39,385 nucleotides of DNA, from contig MEDY01000298.1 in the NCBI GenBank assembly GCA_001724265.1, forward strand, positions 1 to 39,385, read 5' to 3'. A program made the translations under genes and the position numbers. The DNA comes from Rhizaria sp. SCN 62-66. Its lineage: Eukaryota; Rhizaria, unplaced. The notes beneath the pieces are model-generated. The model saw only the letters and a list, made by a program, of their open reading frames with translations, was not told the origin of the DNA and searched no databases. This document shows, in pieces, positions 10,506 to 22,121 of this stretch. Within the stretch, counting starts at the first letter, position 1. Every line of letters begins with the position of its first letter.

Positions 10506-13500
10506 ATGGTCGATAAGTTAGTCAAGCTTCGCCGCGAACTTCTCTTACTTAAGGCTCCCTTTGCCGTGCGTGCGGCGCGCGTGCAGCTGAGTCACCAAAT
10601 CACATCAAACAACATCGTTGTTGTCTCTGGCAGCAAGGAATATGGAGCGCTTGGCCAGGGCAAGACGACGCAGATCCCGCAGTATCTGGCCGAACTGCCA
10701 TGCTTCGAAGGAAAGACCGTGTTGTGCTCGCAGACATCGCGTCTCACCGCACGCCACGTTGCGGCCACCGTCGCACCGCTCTACAACGCGACGGAGAGGC
10801 ACAACTTCGTATCAGCCCGCAACCCGCAAAAACTCACAACGACAGATACGGAGATTCTGCGCACCTACTTTGATGATCTATACACAGTTGTTCGTCATCG
10901 CTCCAGGCGTGATGAGAACGCCGCATCCGTCGTTCTTGCTGGTAACCACGCACTTACGAACCTAACCGCGCACACCCGCATTGCATATGCGGCAGAGGCC
11001 GACATCTTTGCAGCTGTGCGACAGTCTATTGAGCGCGGCCGCGCGGCGCGCCTGGGCCAAGCGGGCGAATGGGCGCCGCATGGCACCGTGGGCTGCTTCG
11101 TGCTCGACTCGTCGCACTTCACGGGAGCTACGTCGGCAGACGCTGAACGCTATCAACAGGGCGAGTTGGGACTCGATGTCATGCTCTACGTTGCGCGCAC
11201 GGCAGCTGCAGCTGGAGTCAAAGTTGTAATCATTACTCACAGCTTCGACGCCGAGGATGTGGTGGAGAGGTGCACAACTCCTGAGTCTGGCAAGCCGCCT
11301 CACGTGGTGTTCCAAGCCCCCGTGTTGAAACATGACAACCAGTATTTGTCACTACGCCATGGTATAATGTCTCAAAACACAGTGTCTGCGGCAACGGTGC
11401 CCACGATCAACGGTTGGTTGCGTGCCGCGGGGAATTTGGAGCCATTCCAAAACCTCCTTGTGTTTCAGCCTTCAAGTGAGGCTGTTGAAGCAACTCAGCG
11501 CGCGCTAGCGCGTCCATCAATCAAGCAGGAAATGCCCAAAGGTGACACATTTACGGTGGTTGCTATCACTGACGAAGACGCCGTGTTGCGCACTGTCGTC
11601 GGCATCAGCTCGGTCTCAGGCACATTAATTGCGGACTCAACCGCAAACGACGTTGATGGCGACGATGTCGCTATGCGGGAGCCGCGAGCTAGTCACAGGG
11701 CTTACGCTGTTTATCAAAACGCGGGCCGGGCCCACCACTTTGTGTTCCTGGTATCCCCACTGGCTGCGTCATCATTGCGCTTCCAAAGCATCTCCGCAAT
11801 TCTCAGCCCGTTCATCGAGGTGCATCGCACCGTGGACGAAGAATCGGGAGTTCAGGTGGAGACTGCGGGTGCCCCTACAAGCGCCATAGTTGAGCACCAT
11901 CAGCAGTTACTATTTAACTGTGCACGATATGACAATCCGAAGAATATTACAAGTATTTTTCAGACGACTGCTCATGCAGTTAATTTGATTAAGACCAAAC
12001 GGCCCGAACGATTGCCGCTGCAAGGTGCCTCGTTGCAACTTGCACTACTTGCATTTGAGTCTGTTGGAGTTGATGTTAAGACATATGAATGGTTGCAACG
12101 CCCTACAGCTCTTTCGCTTGCTACTGCACGCGATGAGCTTGACCGCTTGTTAACCACAGATACACAGCGCGTCTGCAGTAGCTCTTCGCGCGCATTGACA
12201 GCAAAATTCAGCTTGGCGCTGGGTCTGCCGCCTGAGCATGCCGCCCTAATTGTCAATGGCGCACTTATTGCGCGCACACCCGTGGGACTGTACGTTGCGG
12301 TTGCAATGCAGTTTTCTGCACTTTCTAGTCCACTTGCAGCCCCTGTTGCCAGCGGCACAAAACCCTCGTCGCAGATGATCGGCGATAACGGCATCGGCCC
12401 GGACAATGACGCTTCTATTGTGCTGCCTTCGCAGCCGATGCCCGCAGTCTCGACTGTCGGTAATGAGCCTGGTGCTAGGTGTACATTGCTGGCAAACAAC
12501 CGTGCCGCGTGTGTTCCTATTGACGCATGCGTGCGCGCCATTGCTGCGTGGCAAAGCGATCGCAGCGTGCAGGCGCGGCAGCGCGTGTGTGAGGATACTG
12601 GACTCTCTCAGGCTTACATGCTCTCAACTGACGCTTGGCTTACGTCGCTAATTGATGCCACACACGGTTTTTTAACCTCGAACTTTGCGGCAAACGGTGA
12701 GGCTAATGAGATGGTAGCGCGCATTGCGAGGGTGATTGAGCGACCGCTTCCATCAGCAACAATTGCGTGCGAGACAACCATGGCGGAGTTAATGCACCGC
12801 AGTGTGGCGGAGGTTTTTCGCCCGCGCTTGATTCACCCATTCGCGGCTGTTCTTGATAACGGCGAGCGGCCCACAGCCACGCACGCAACGTACGTTAGCG
12901 CCAAGTCACATGCGTTGCTGCTGGACGCCCGCCCGCACGTGCCCAACCCTGTGGTCGGTCACGCTGCGACACAACCCGTGGCTGTGTACAACATGGGAGC
13001 TGTGGGCGTGAAAGGTCAATGGCTGCTGTCACCGCCGGCGCTTTCGCTCCCCGCAGTCAACGGTGTCCTGAGCAGGCAGTCGCGCGGCCAAGCAGTCTTT
13101 GTTCCTATGCAGCCTGGCATCCTCGCGCTTATGTTTCCCAACACAGAGGCAGTGACGCTGTTAAGTAAAAAGCTGCGCTGCTCCCTTAAGCTCGACGCAG
13201 AGGGTGTGATGGCATTCAGTGATGACGCAGGAGTTCGCGAGAGTGCACATATTGAGCTATCAAAGCTGACTCATGAAATCGGATTTCAGGGTCTTGTAGA
13301 CGTTTCGCACTTTGGCATTGCGGCAAAAAGTGTTGCGCTATGTGGTGAGGGCATGGACGTTCGTGACGTCGCATTCGCGGACGAGAAAACGTCTGTTGTG
13401 CTTCGTGGTGTACCTGAGCGCTACGCGTGTTCAGAGCGTGTGTTTAATGAACTATTCATTGAGGCTCTTGAGCTAGAGCATGATGTGGCACGAATCACAA

Positions 13501-16065
13501 TTAACGGGGGAAAAAAGGCTGTTCATGCGCCTCAACAACTTGAGAAGCCACCCAAGCACAAGAACTCCGATAACGCAGTCAACGTTGCCAATAATCATTG
13601 TGATGACGAGAACGCAAGTGGCGACAGCAGTGGCGACGATGGCGGTGACGAAGAGGGGGAAGCGGCTGCAGTCGCAGAGGAACATCAAGCCCCGGATAAG
13701 GTTGCGGCACTAGAGCTAGACGATGGGTTTGACGACGAAGAAATGCGGCGCGTGATCGCTCTCAGTCTCGAAACTGCCAAGCTGGCGCCTCGTGCTAGGG
13801 AGCAGTTTTACACGGTGACGCTATAGTGTACATCGGTTGAAAGCACGCAAAACGTGTACAACAAGCTGGTGACGTTTTATCGGACAACAAATGATATCAA
13901 GATTCACGTCAGCCTCAAGTCTAACTTTGCTGATGCAACATTTACGGCAAAGAAGTCGACAAAGAATCAGCTGCTTGACTTTTCAAACGATAAGCGTTAC
14001 GTTCAAGGTGTATGGACGCGTCAGTTGTCATTCTTTCGCGTCACGTATCGCGCTACTTCTGAAGCTAGTTCGCGTAACTTGCATCCGGCTCTTAAGCGTT
14101 ACGAAAATAACGTCTACAAGCCAGGCGTGGTGGTAAGCGCACGTAATAATGCACGGCAATACGAGAGGCCTTCGTTGTATGTCGACTTTAATGTATTCCC
14201 AATGATTGAGCAGGATGCATCAAAGTTTGAAGTCAAAACAATGCATTCGGTGCGTTTTTACATTCCATCTGATGTTGGCCGTGTGATTGGACAGTCAGTT
14301 GTAGATGCATTGATCAAGCTTTGCAAGAGTAAGCTTATTGATATTGCAAGTGAAGATATCAAAGGCACGCGTTTTGGGTCGCGTTTTGAGATTGTGATGG
14401 CTTCGACTGGCGAGGATGAAGTTTCTCGTGCGCGCGTCCTTGTCGACGAGCTCTTGGTCTTTCGCCGTTTTCAGCTTTCTGAGCACCAATTTAACTGTGT
14501 TGACACAGCATGCGGTCTCCTTTAGCTGCAAAACATCATTAACACATTTCAATGCCAAGTTGTACCCCTGACTGCAAAGCCTAATGCACCTAGCAGTGCG
14601 ATGATGTGGCTGGGCTTGCGTGAAGAAGAGAAATCCATTGACATTTTTTGCGCACCTGTGCAGTTACCCGACGTTTTAGCTGCATTGAGTGCATTTGCAA
14701 CCAAACTAAGCGAGCGGACAGGAAGCAACAGTGTAATGTACCTGCAGCCGCATGCATCGCCGACAGAGGTGCTTCAACTTGCGCGCGACTGCAGTGTCTT
14801 TATCGGCACGTTTCAACTTACGCCAGCACAACTCATCGCAACAGTAGCGGGCTGTGAACAAAGTTTGTCACGAATTACAATGCAGCTGCAGCGCGCAAAC
14901 CTGCTGCGCACTAAGAGCGAGCTTGCTGTGGCGCGAAACGCCGGTCCTTTTTGCTGGCATTGTCACCGCGCACTGTCCCGGGCGGATGCAGGGAACGTCA
15001 TGATTAAATGCCACCATATGACATGCGCTGACTGCTTGCCTGTGTTGCTGGAGCGCTGCCGCGTCTCCGGCTTCCGATGTCCCGCATGTGTTGATGAGAA
15101 AATGCCTACGGATATGTCTCAGTGCGACATCCTGTTTGAGGGCATCCCGTCGGATATTTTACGCACGCTCTATATGAAGCACGTCTGGAGCTTTGTTGAC
15201 AGGCAAACACGTGGTACTATTATCCGTTGCCCTACGCGCTACTGTATGGAAATTCAGCGCCCTAACATGCTCCGTTTCAATGGTACGTTGCTATTTCATA
15301 ATGCACACAGTGTAAACAACTGCATCGCTATTATGCCCGGCTTAAGGGCGATAACTGCAAACCTGGCTAACAAAATCCAACTCGGCAATGCGGCTATGCC
15401 TACGCTTGCTATACGTCATTTTTGAGTTATGATAGATGATGTTATGATAACTTTCAATCAAACTCACATCCAATCCCGTTTTATTTTTCATATGTAATTT
15501 TTGCACAGACGTGTCAGGTGTTGAGTTTGCATGTACAACGTGTCTAGGTGTGCATCAGCTCCCAGCCCAAGCAGACCCTGCCACCGCGTCTGCCGTTGTA
15601 ACGAATAACCGTTCAGTCTTTGCGGCGCTGCGCGAGGCGCTGCCGGACCGGTGCCCTAACTGCCGCGCATCAATGTCGACGTTTGTGGCGCGCGCTGAGG
15701 TTGACTGCACGGCGTGTAAGCATGTTGTGTGCGCGTGTTGCTTTGCTTACAGCGCCTCTGATGACTCATGTATTCGTGAGCACATTGTTAGCTGCGGCCA
15801 CAACCCCGCACGCGTGGGCAATAGCGCGCTCAGGCGCGCTTTTGTGTCGGACCGCGAGCTTGAGAAGCTGCAGCGCCAGCGGCGCGCAGAGCGTGTGACC
15901 CAGGTTGTGGAGCGTTTTGGCGGCGGTGCGCTTGGGAATGTGTGGGAGTTTGTTCATCGCAGTGCAGTGAATACCCCCAGCGCGCTGACGCAGTACCTCG
16001 ACTCGGGCGAGTTCGCGCGGACATGCGACTTTAAACCTGACCTTAACGCCAAGGAGTTTCACTAA
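10506..16065 (+). CDS. DEAH-box helicase / RBR (RING-IBR-RING) fusion protein, degenerate; two in-frame TAG codons
   Basis: With one intron removed and TAG read as an amino acid at 13824 and 14523 (residues 1107 and 1340), this is one 1,777-residue protein. Order and length resemble plant DEAH11/DEAH12 (about 1,780 residues, from memory). The N-terminal helicase has an intact P-loop (GALGQGKTTQIPQYL, residue about 50). Motif II is DSSH instead of DEAH (residue about 200), motif III is THS instead of SAT, and motif VI is QNAGRAHH instead of QRxGRAGR. A helical region after motif VI fits the HA2-type domain. RING1 is complete (CWHC, KCHHMTCADC, CPAC, residues about 1482-1540). The IBR is partial (RCPTRYC, FACTTC). 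RING2 has CPNC and CTACKHVVCACC but no cysteine at the catalytic position between them. An acidic linker precedes residue 1107. It probably binds RNA or ubiquitin-pathway partners, but may have lost both enzymatic activities. Stop is TAA. Confidence 0.85.
15283..15508 (+). other. Predicted intron (226 nt) in the DEAH-RBR gene
   Basis: The donor GTACGT at 15283 has phase 1, and the acceptor TTTTTGCACAG at 15508 supplies the other two codon bases. The unspliced frame reaches TGA at 15423. Splicing joins RCPTRYC...RFN to VSGVEFACTTC, which matches the spacing of an IBR zinc ligand set. The intron tail is T-rich. A weaker phase-1 donor (GTCATT at 15415) is the alternative. Confidence 0.75.
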
Positions 16066-16919
16066 TGCACCCATTTGCAAGTTGTTCACTTGCTGTTTTA
16101 ATATACAGCTGTATATTTACAAGCATTCTCCAGAACAGCGGGGCTAAGACAAATTTGGTTCTCTAGTCACATGTGACCGTCAGTTATTCGCACCAAGTTG
16201 AATTTGAAGATTTACTGGCGCATCCTCATGCGAAAGCATTACGTTAGTTCATAAAACATATTATTGCAATTATGTTTCCCATTTTGAGATATCTACTTTG
16301 GTTCTTACAGCGTAACTGCCTCTTGTTACACATGACTCGTTACTCGCGATACTTCAGTTGACAGAAGTCACGACATATCGATTCTCTAACGATAAAAATA
16401 AAAATTAATCTCAAATGTTAAGCTTACTTTGTACAGCAAATGTCGATTTCAATGCAGGTGAAGCCATGTTCATGTTGATACAGTAAGAATCGATAATTGA
16501 CCATGGTCAAAGCCGTTTGTGGTGGGATCGTGCGAAACGGTGGCTTGCTCTTGCCAAGTGGTCCAAGTGCACCACCCAACGGTCGTGTGCGGAGGCACAC
16601 TTTTTGAAGTCAATTATTTCCGTGAAGACTCGTTGATCGCGTGGTATAATAGCGTTTGCACGATTTAATCATGCAATAAGTAGCGCAAAATATTGTTTTC
16701 ACACTGATATCAGCGGTTAATAATCTGTGTACCCCTCGGTGCTCTCATCGTCAGAGTGGGCACGCAACCCTGTCATCCGTTGTGCCTTCGAGCTCTGTCA
16801 AAGCCTATGCACGTGACTCATTGTGCGAAATTCTTCTGTTTCCACATTTTCCGTTGTTTTCAAAACCTGTTTGCGCTTTAGAGTGCTCCCTCGCGCTTAC
16901 GCGTCTTGTTTCCTCACCC
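16066..16919. other. AT-rich intergenic region between DEAH-RBR gene and nucleotidyltransferase gene
   Basis: It contains a perfect 18-bp palindrome 34 bases after the TAA (listed separately). The frame of the next gene is open from ATG 16782, but coding character is visible only from about 16920, so 16782-16919 is more likely 5' UTR. Nothing else is recognisable. Confidence 0.55.
16100..16117. repeat. Perfect 18-bp palindrome downstream of the DEAH-RBR stop
   Basis: The sequence AATATACAGCTGTATATT is its own reverse complement. It has no loop, so as RNA it would favour dimerisation or a strained hairpin; as DNA it could be a dimeric protein-binding site. The function is unknown. Confidence 0.8.
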
Positions 16920-19900
16920 ATGAGTAAACAGACAACCACATACGGGCGCAACGGTGCGCCCAAGGTCCGGGCGCTCCTCAACAGCGCATGCCCCGACTTT
17001 GCGCATGCCATTTTTGTCTCCCAGCGTTTCCCGATTGCATCGATTATTGACATGTCGTCCGAGTTCACCATGGACAAGATCTGCCGCCGCTTCGACGCCG
17101 CGGTGACCAAGTTCCTCTCCGGAGAGATTCCTAACTCGATGAGCCACTTCGTCTACGCGCAGGTCGCACAGATGAACTACCTTATCCTGCTCCACTACTT
17201 CTCTGACTACTACCAGGCTGCTTTCGAGTCCGCGCTGAAGAAGCATCTCGCCGCGCTGCCCGCTGACGCGTCCCCGGAGGCCGTCGCCGCGGCCCACATC
17301 GCCGCCCACGACGCCGTGACGGCCTTCGCGCCTGTGCCCGTGCTCGTGCCCAACCTCTGCGCGCCCAACGCCGAGCTCAAGCGCTAGCCCGCGCCGCTGG
17401 CCCGCGCGCTGACAGCAATGCGCGTGCTGCGCATCACGTACATGGACGACCCCGAGGGCGCGGCGCTCTTCTTCCGCGACGTGAGCCGCTACTCGATCGA
17501 CGACCTCGTCGCCTTCGAGGCCTCGGTGCTCTTCCTTCAGGCCGCGCCCGTCGCCGAGGCACGCAAGTTCTTTGCCGCCCGCATTGCCGCGCGCAAGGCC
17601 GCGCCCGCCGCGTCTGTTGCGGCCTCCGCGTCCGCGGCGGCGGCCAACTCGATCGTGACGTGCCCGGCCGCGGTGACCGCTGCGCTCGAGTCGCTACAAC
17701 GGCCCGCGAGCGCGACGGCGGGCGACTCGACCATCCAGCAGCGCACGGACCCTGTGGTGCGGCTGGCCAGCGCCGAGCTGGACGTCGTGCTGGGCGAGGC
17801 CTTCACCAGCGGCGCCGCCGCGCTGCCGCTCGACGACCACGTGCGCGCGCTCAACAAGGAGGCCGAGGAGATCGTCGCGCGCACCACCAGCTCCGTCAAG
17901 GTCACCTCTGCGCGCTCCTTCGCGCTTAAAGCACTGCAGCGCTTGGTGCACCAGCTCTTCGACGGCGCGTACGTGCCCTTCGTGTTCGGCTCCACGGCCT
18001 GGGAGCTGGACTCGCCCTCCTCGGACCTGGACGTCACGCTACTTCACGCCGGCTCGCTGCAGCCGCTGGAAGAGCCGCTGCGCGTGCCTGCGCTGCGAAA
18101 GCTCTCTAAGTCGGTGCGCCGCTCTTTCAGCGTCGAGGCCGTGATGCTCAACGGGCGTCTCCCGCTCATCTCGCTCACGCACGTGCACGAGGGCGTGCGC
18201 GTCGCGCTCCAGGTCTGCTGCACGGCCAACCACGTCGCGCTGAAGACGCAGGCCGTGCGCACGCTTGTGCGCGCGCACCCACTCGCGCGCCCGCTCTTCC
18301 TCGTCGTCAAGCACTGGGCCAAGGCGCGCCACATCATCAACGCCTCGCAGGGCGGCTTCAACTCGTTTGCGTTCCTCATGCTCGTGCTCCAATACCTCCA
18401 GCTCCGCGCCACGCGTCCCCTCGGCGTGCTCTTTGCGCCGCCCGCGCTGCCAGCCTCGGCCGCCGCGCTGCCCGCCAACGCCAACGCCGCGCGCCTCGCC
18501 GCCGCGCCCGCGGACGCCGACTTCACAGTCGTAGATCTCACCACCGCGGCGGGCCGCGCCGAAGCACCCGTGTTCCTCAAGCATCCGACGCTGCTCCCGC
18601 ACCTCAACGCCGCGTGTCCCGTCTCCGCCGATGGCGGCGCGAGTGTCGCCGCCGCCTCGACGCCGCGCTCTGTCGCCTCCGCCAAGGAGGCCGCGGCCGC
18701 TGCCGCCGCGGCCGCAGCCGCTGTCGCCGCCGCTGAGGCTGCCGCGCGCCCCGGCCACCGCCGCGGGCACTCGCGCCAGATCTCCTCGATTCCGCATATC
18801 ATGAACTCGTTCGACCCCTCGATGGCATCGCTGGCGGAGGACGAGGAGCTGGCCGCGGACGCTGGCGGCGACGACGACGACGAGAACGACACCGCGAGCG
18901 CCACGGGCAGCACGCTCACCACGCCGCGCAGCAAGCCCAGCAAGGCCGTCTCCAAGAGCCCTGCGGCGGCGGCCAAGTCGCCGCAGCGCGGTGCGGGCGC
19001 GACCCCCGTCAAGGGCGACAAGAAGAAGGGCGCGATGGAGCCGCAGATGCTGTCGACGACCAGCACAGCGTGGCTGGCGGCGCCCGTGGTGCCTGCGGCG
19101 GCTATGGCCGAGGATGCGCGCGCGATGGCGCGCAGCAACGCGCTCTTCCTGGGCCCCGTCGCGGGCGGCGCGCGCGTCATCGTCACCCAGTCCAACGGGC
19201 ACATGTTCCACGCTATGCCGCGCGCGCAGCGCTTCAAGACGCTGGGGACGACGGAGCCCGCGGCGTACACCAAGTCGGCGCACCTCAAGGAGCACCTGGC
19301 TGCGCACGGCCAGACCGGCATCGAGTACGCTGACACGCTCGGCGACGTGCTGGCGGGCTTCTTCGCCTTTTACGCCACAGTCTTCTCACCCGCGCTGCAC
19401 GCCGTGTCGGTGCGCGAGGGCCACCTCGTGTGGGCCGAGCCGCTGCGCCGCGCCGCTCCGCAGAAGCCGGCGGCCGCCGCGCTGTACGCGCCTGTGCCTG
19501 AGGCCGAGACGCTGCCGGCCCCCGCGCTCGCGGACCACTTCAGCAATCCGGGCCAGCAGCAGCACAACCAGCGGCAGCAGCACCACCACAAGAAGGAGCC
19601 TAAGCAGCAAGAGCAGAGCAAGCCGGTGGAGATCACCAGCGCGCCGGTGGCCGCGCGCGGCGCGTGGGCGCAGGGCTTGCCACCGGCCATCGCGGCGCTG
19701 AAGGAGCAGAGCGCTCAGCAGAAGGTGCAGACGCAGGCGCAGGCGCAGGAGGTGGCGCGCCAGCAGCGCGAGAACGAGCAGGCCGCCGCGGCCGCGCGCG
19801 CGCTCGAGCCTCGGGTGGAGCAGCGCGCCGCGTTCGAGGGCTTCAACTCGAGCTTCACGGGAATCTTGATCGAGGACCCTCTGGACCCTACCGACAACGT

Positions 19901-21590
19901 CGCGCGCGGCGTCACTCCCCGGCGTCTGCACGCCTTTTTCATTGAGCTCGCGCGCGCGCACATCATGCTGTCGACGCACCAGCGCAGCTTCGCGCAAGAC
20001 GTGTGTGAGGAGGTGACGCAGTCCGTCGCCAACCTGCACGACTACCTCTCCGCCGGCCCCAACACGCGCACCGTGCGCGGCCCGACCGACTTTATCCGCA
20101 TCAGCAAGGTCTTCGCCTCGCTGCTCGAGGAGGTCAGCCTCGAGGACGTCGTGGCGCGCGGCCAGAAAGCGCGCGAGACCGCGCTTACGTCGCTGCGCAC
20201 CGAGATGGACCGCAACCTTGCGCAGTTCCTCGAAGAGCGCCGCCGTCGCAACGCGGCCAAGCGCGCCTCCAAGAGTGCCAAGGCCGCCACCTCGCCTGCC
20301 GCCGTCGCCTCGGCTGCTGCTGCCGCCACTGCCGCTGCGGATTCCGCCGAGGCCGCGGCCGCCGCGCCCCGCGTGAAGCGCGCCCGCGCTGCCGAAGCGC
20401 GCTCCAAAGCCAAGGCGCGCGCGCAGGCTCTGCGCTCTCACGCGCCTGCCGCCGCTGCCGCGTCGTCGACCGCCGAGGACGACGAGGCGATCGATGCGGC
20501 GCTGCAGGAGGCGCGCTCCAAGGCGCAGGCCGCGGGTCTAGACCTGGACGAAATCATGCAGGCGACGCAGGACAAGACGCGTTCGCGCGTGAAGAAGAAC
20601 CGCATGTCGATGGGTCCTGGCGCGGGCGCACCGTCGCCGGTTAAGAAGCCCGACCACGCCCTTGAGATGTCGCTCATGGCCATTCAGCTCCAGCTTGCCG
20701 CTCGCGCCGAAGCGCAGCGCCAGGCTATGCGTCGCGCGCAGCAGCAGCTCAACGACGCCGCTGATGCCGCGCTTGCTGGCACCCTTGCCAAGCCCGCCGC
20801 GCCCGCCGCTGCGCCCGCTATTGAGACCAAGAGCACCACGCCGTCGTCCTCGTTCAAGAGCGACGCCACTGGCGATGATGAGGATGATGAAGACGATGAG
20901 CTGCTGGCGCACCTGGCCTTTGCGGCCGATGACGACGACGAGAATGACGCGGCTGATAGCTCTGGCGCTATGCGCAGCGGTTTGTCGATCACCGTATCCG
21001 CGCCCGGTGGCGAAAGCACAAGCAACGGCACGCGCTCGCCCCCGCGCTCGTCTCGCCACAGCAAGACGGCGGATGTCGAGGCCGCAGTGCTGCTGCAGCG
21101 CATCTCTAATGCTAGCAGCGCGCTGACGGCGTCTCCCTGGGAGGCGCCAACTGCGCCCGTGATCATGCTCCGCACCGCTGTAGGCGCGGATGACGACGAC
21201 TTCGACGACGATGACGACGACTACGATGACGACGACGACGAGGACGACGGCGCGGCCGGCGCGGGCGTGCAGATCCACGTCAGCGCCAAGGTGGACGTTG
21301 TTGCGGCGCACGCGAGCTTCAAGACGACCGAGCCCGACGACGACGACATCCCGCAGCCGTCGATGCGCCCTAGCGGTCGCAAGTCTATGGGCGGCAACGC
21401 CATCGGCGCTGCGGGCGTGGCTGCGCGCAAGCCTTCGACCTTCCACATCCGCAAGGGCTCGCAGCTTATCGGTGGCAACATCTGGGCCGGCATCGGACTC
21501 ACCAGTACCAAGGCGAATGGCAAGTCCGGCAAGCTCGCTGGCGACGACGATGACGATGACGACGAGGATGTTCATATCACTTATGCGTAA
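16920..21590 (+). CDS. Non-canonical poly(A)/poly(U) polymerase-like nucleotidyltransferase (TRF4/Cid1 type), one in-frame TAG
   Basis: This family adds A or U tails to RNA 3' ends. From ATG 16920 the product is 1,556 residues, including TAG at 17385 (residue 156); ATG 16782 is an alternative start. The palm has FGSTAWEL (Gly-Ser at 357-358) and the metal-binding DLD at residues 369-371. The segment RLPLISL...VALQV aligns with the family's VDISF strand, but has Ala at residue 429 where the third catalytic Asp is expected. The central helices (LFLVVKHWAKAR, FNSFAFLMLVLQYLQ) fit the family. After an Ala-rich, acidic insertion of about 300 residues, a PAP-associated region follows (DVLAGFFAFYATVFS at about 808, IEDPLDPTDN at 984). 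The C-terminus is disordered, with Ala/Lys-rich helix and poly-Asp tracts (21187-21246, 21541-21570). Stop is TAA. The loss of Asp resembles inactive domains of TUT4/TUT7-type enzymes, so it may be a non-catalytic paralogue. Confidence 0.85.
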
Positions 21591-22121
21591 GTGCACGGTG
21601 TACCTGCGCTACAAGTGGCAATATCTTATTTTCAGTCGATGGACACACAATTGTTGTCAGCGTTAGAGCTCCCGCCGAAGGGCCGCCTGCGCTGTTGCAG
21701 ATTGTGTGTAATGTTTGACCGCGCGTCGTGCTGACAACAAAAAGCTGATGCTTCGTCATGGCACGCGTGTTTTTTTTTTTGCATCCTATTTTTTTTGGTT
21801 GAAATGCAATCTTTTATGCTAAGATACGAGTCAAATATTTTTGCAAGTGCGAAAACCACTTCTTAAACTTCTTTTTGTTTCCATCAGTTATGCTAACATA
21901 CCAATTTCATTACCATTAATACGGAGTATTAGTTCAACGTAATACAATGCAACACAGTTTTAATTCAAAGCTTCTGTTCTACTGGTGACATTAGGTTAAC
22001 ATTCTATGTATTTTTCACATGTTTTCTTGCACATGCATATGTTTTAAACTAGAGATCGTTGTTGTGAATAAGTTAGATGTTGATACGTAGATGTTGATAC
22101 GTAAAGTCTAAGTCAGTGATA
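21591..22121. other. Convergent intergenic region (tail to tail), AT-rich
   Basis: It holds the 3' UTRs of the nucleotidyltransferase gene (plus) and the giant helicase gene (minus). An 11-base T run ends at 21780, followed by another T-rich run near 21790. A 14-nt tandem duplication lies at 22074-22101. No canonical AATAAA signal was found for either gene, and there is no RNA gene that I can recognise. Confidence 0.6.
22074..22101. repeat. 14-nt tandem duplication next to the helicase stop
   Basis: TAGATGTTGATACG occurs twice back to back, 20 bases beyond the TAA of the giant helicase gene, in its likely 3' UTR. Confidence 0.75.

Noticed and set aside
13854-14525. Independent small gene between two TAGs
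   Set aside because: It starts at GTG with no ATG near its beginning, is flanked by coding sequence in the same frame, and joining gives the expected length of the DEAH-RBR family.
16782-17387. Separate 201-codon gene ending at TAG 17385, followed 30 nt later by an independent gene
   Set aside because: Same frame, no intergenic AT-rich gap, and continuous coding composition through the TAG; the neighbouring genes show the same pattern.
18039-21596. Minus-strand frames of 350-430 codons opposite the nucleotidyltransferase gene
   Set aside because: Low-complexity Arg/Val or Ser/Ala-rich translations arising from GC-rich codons and GAC/GAT repeats read in antisense.
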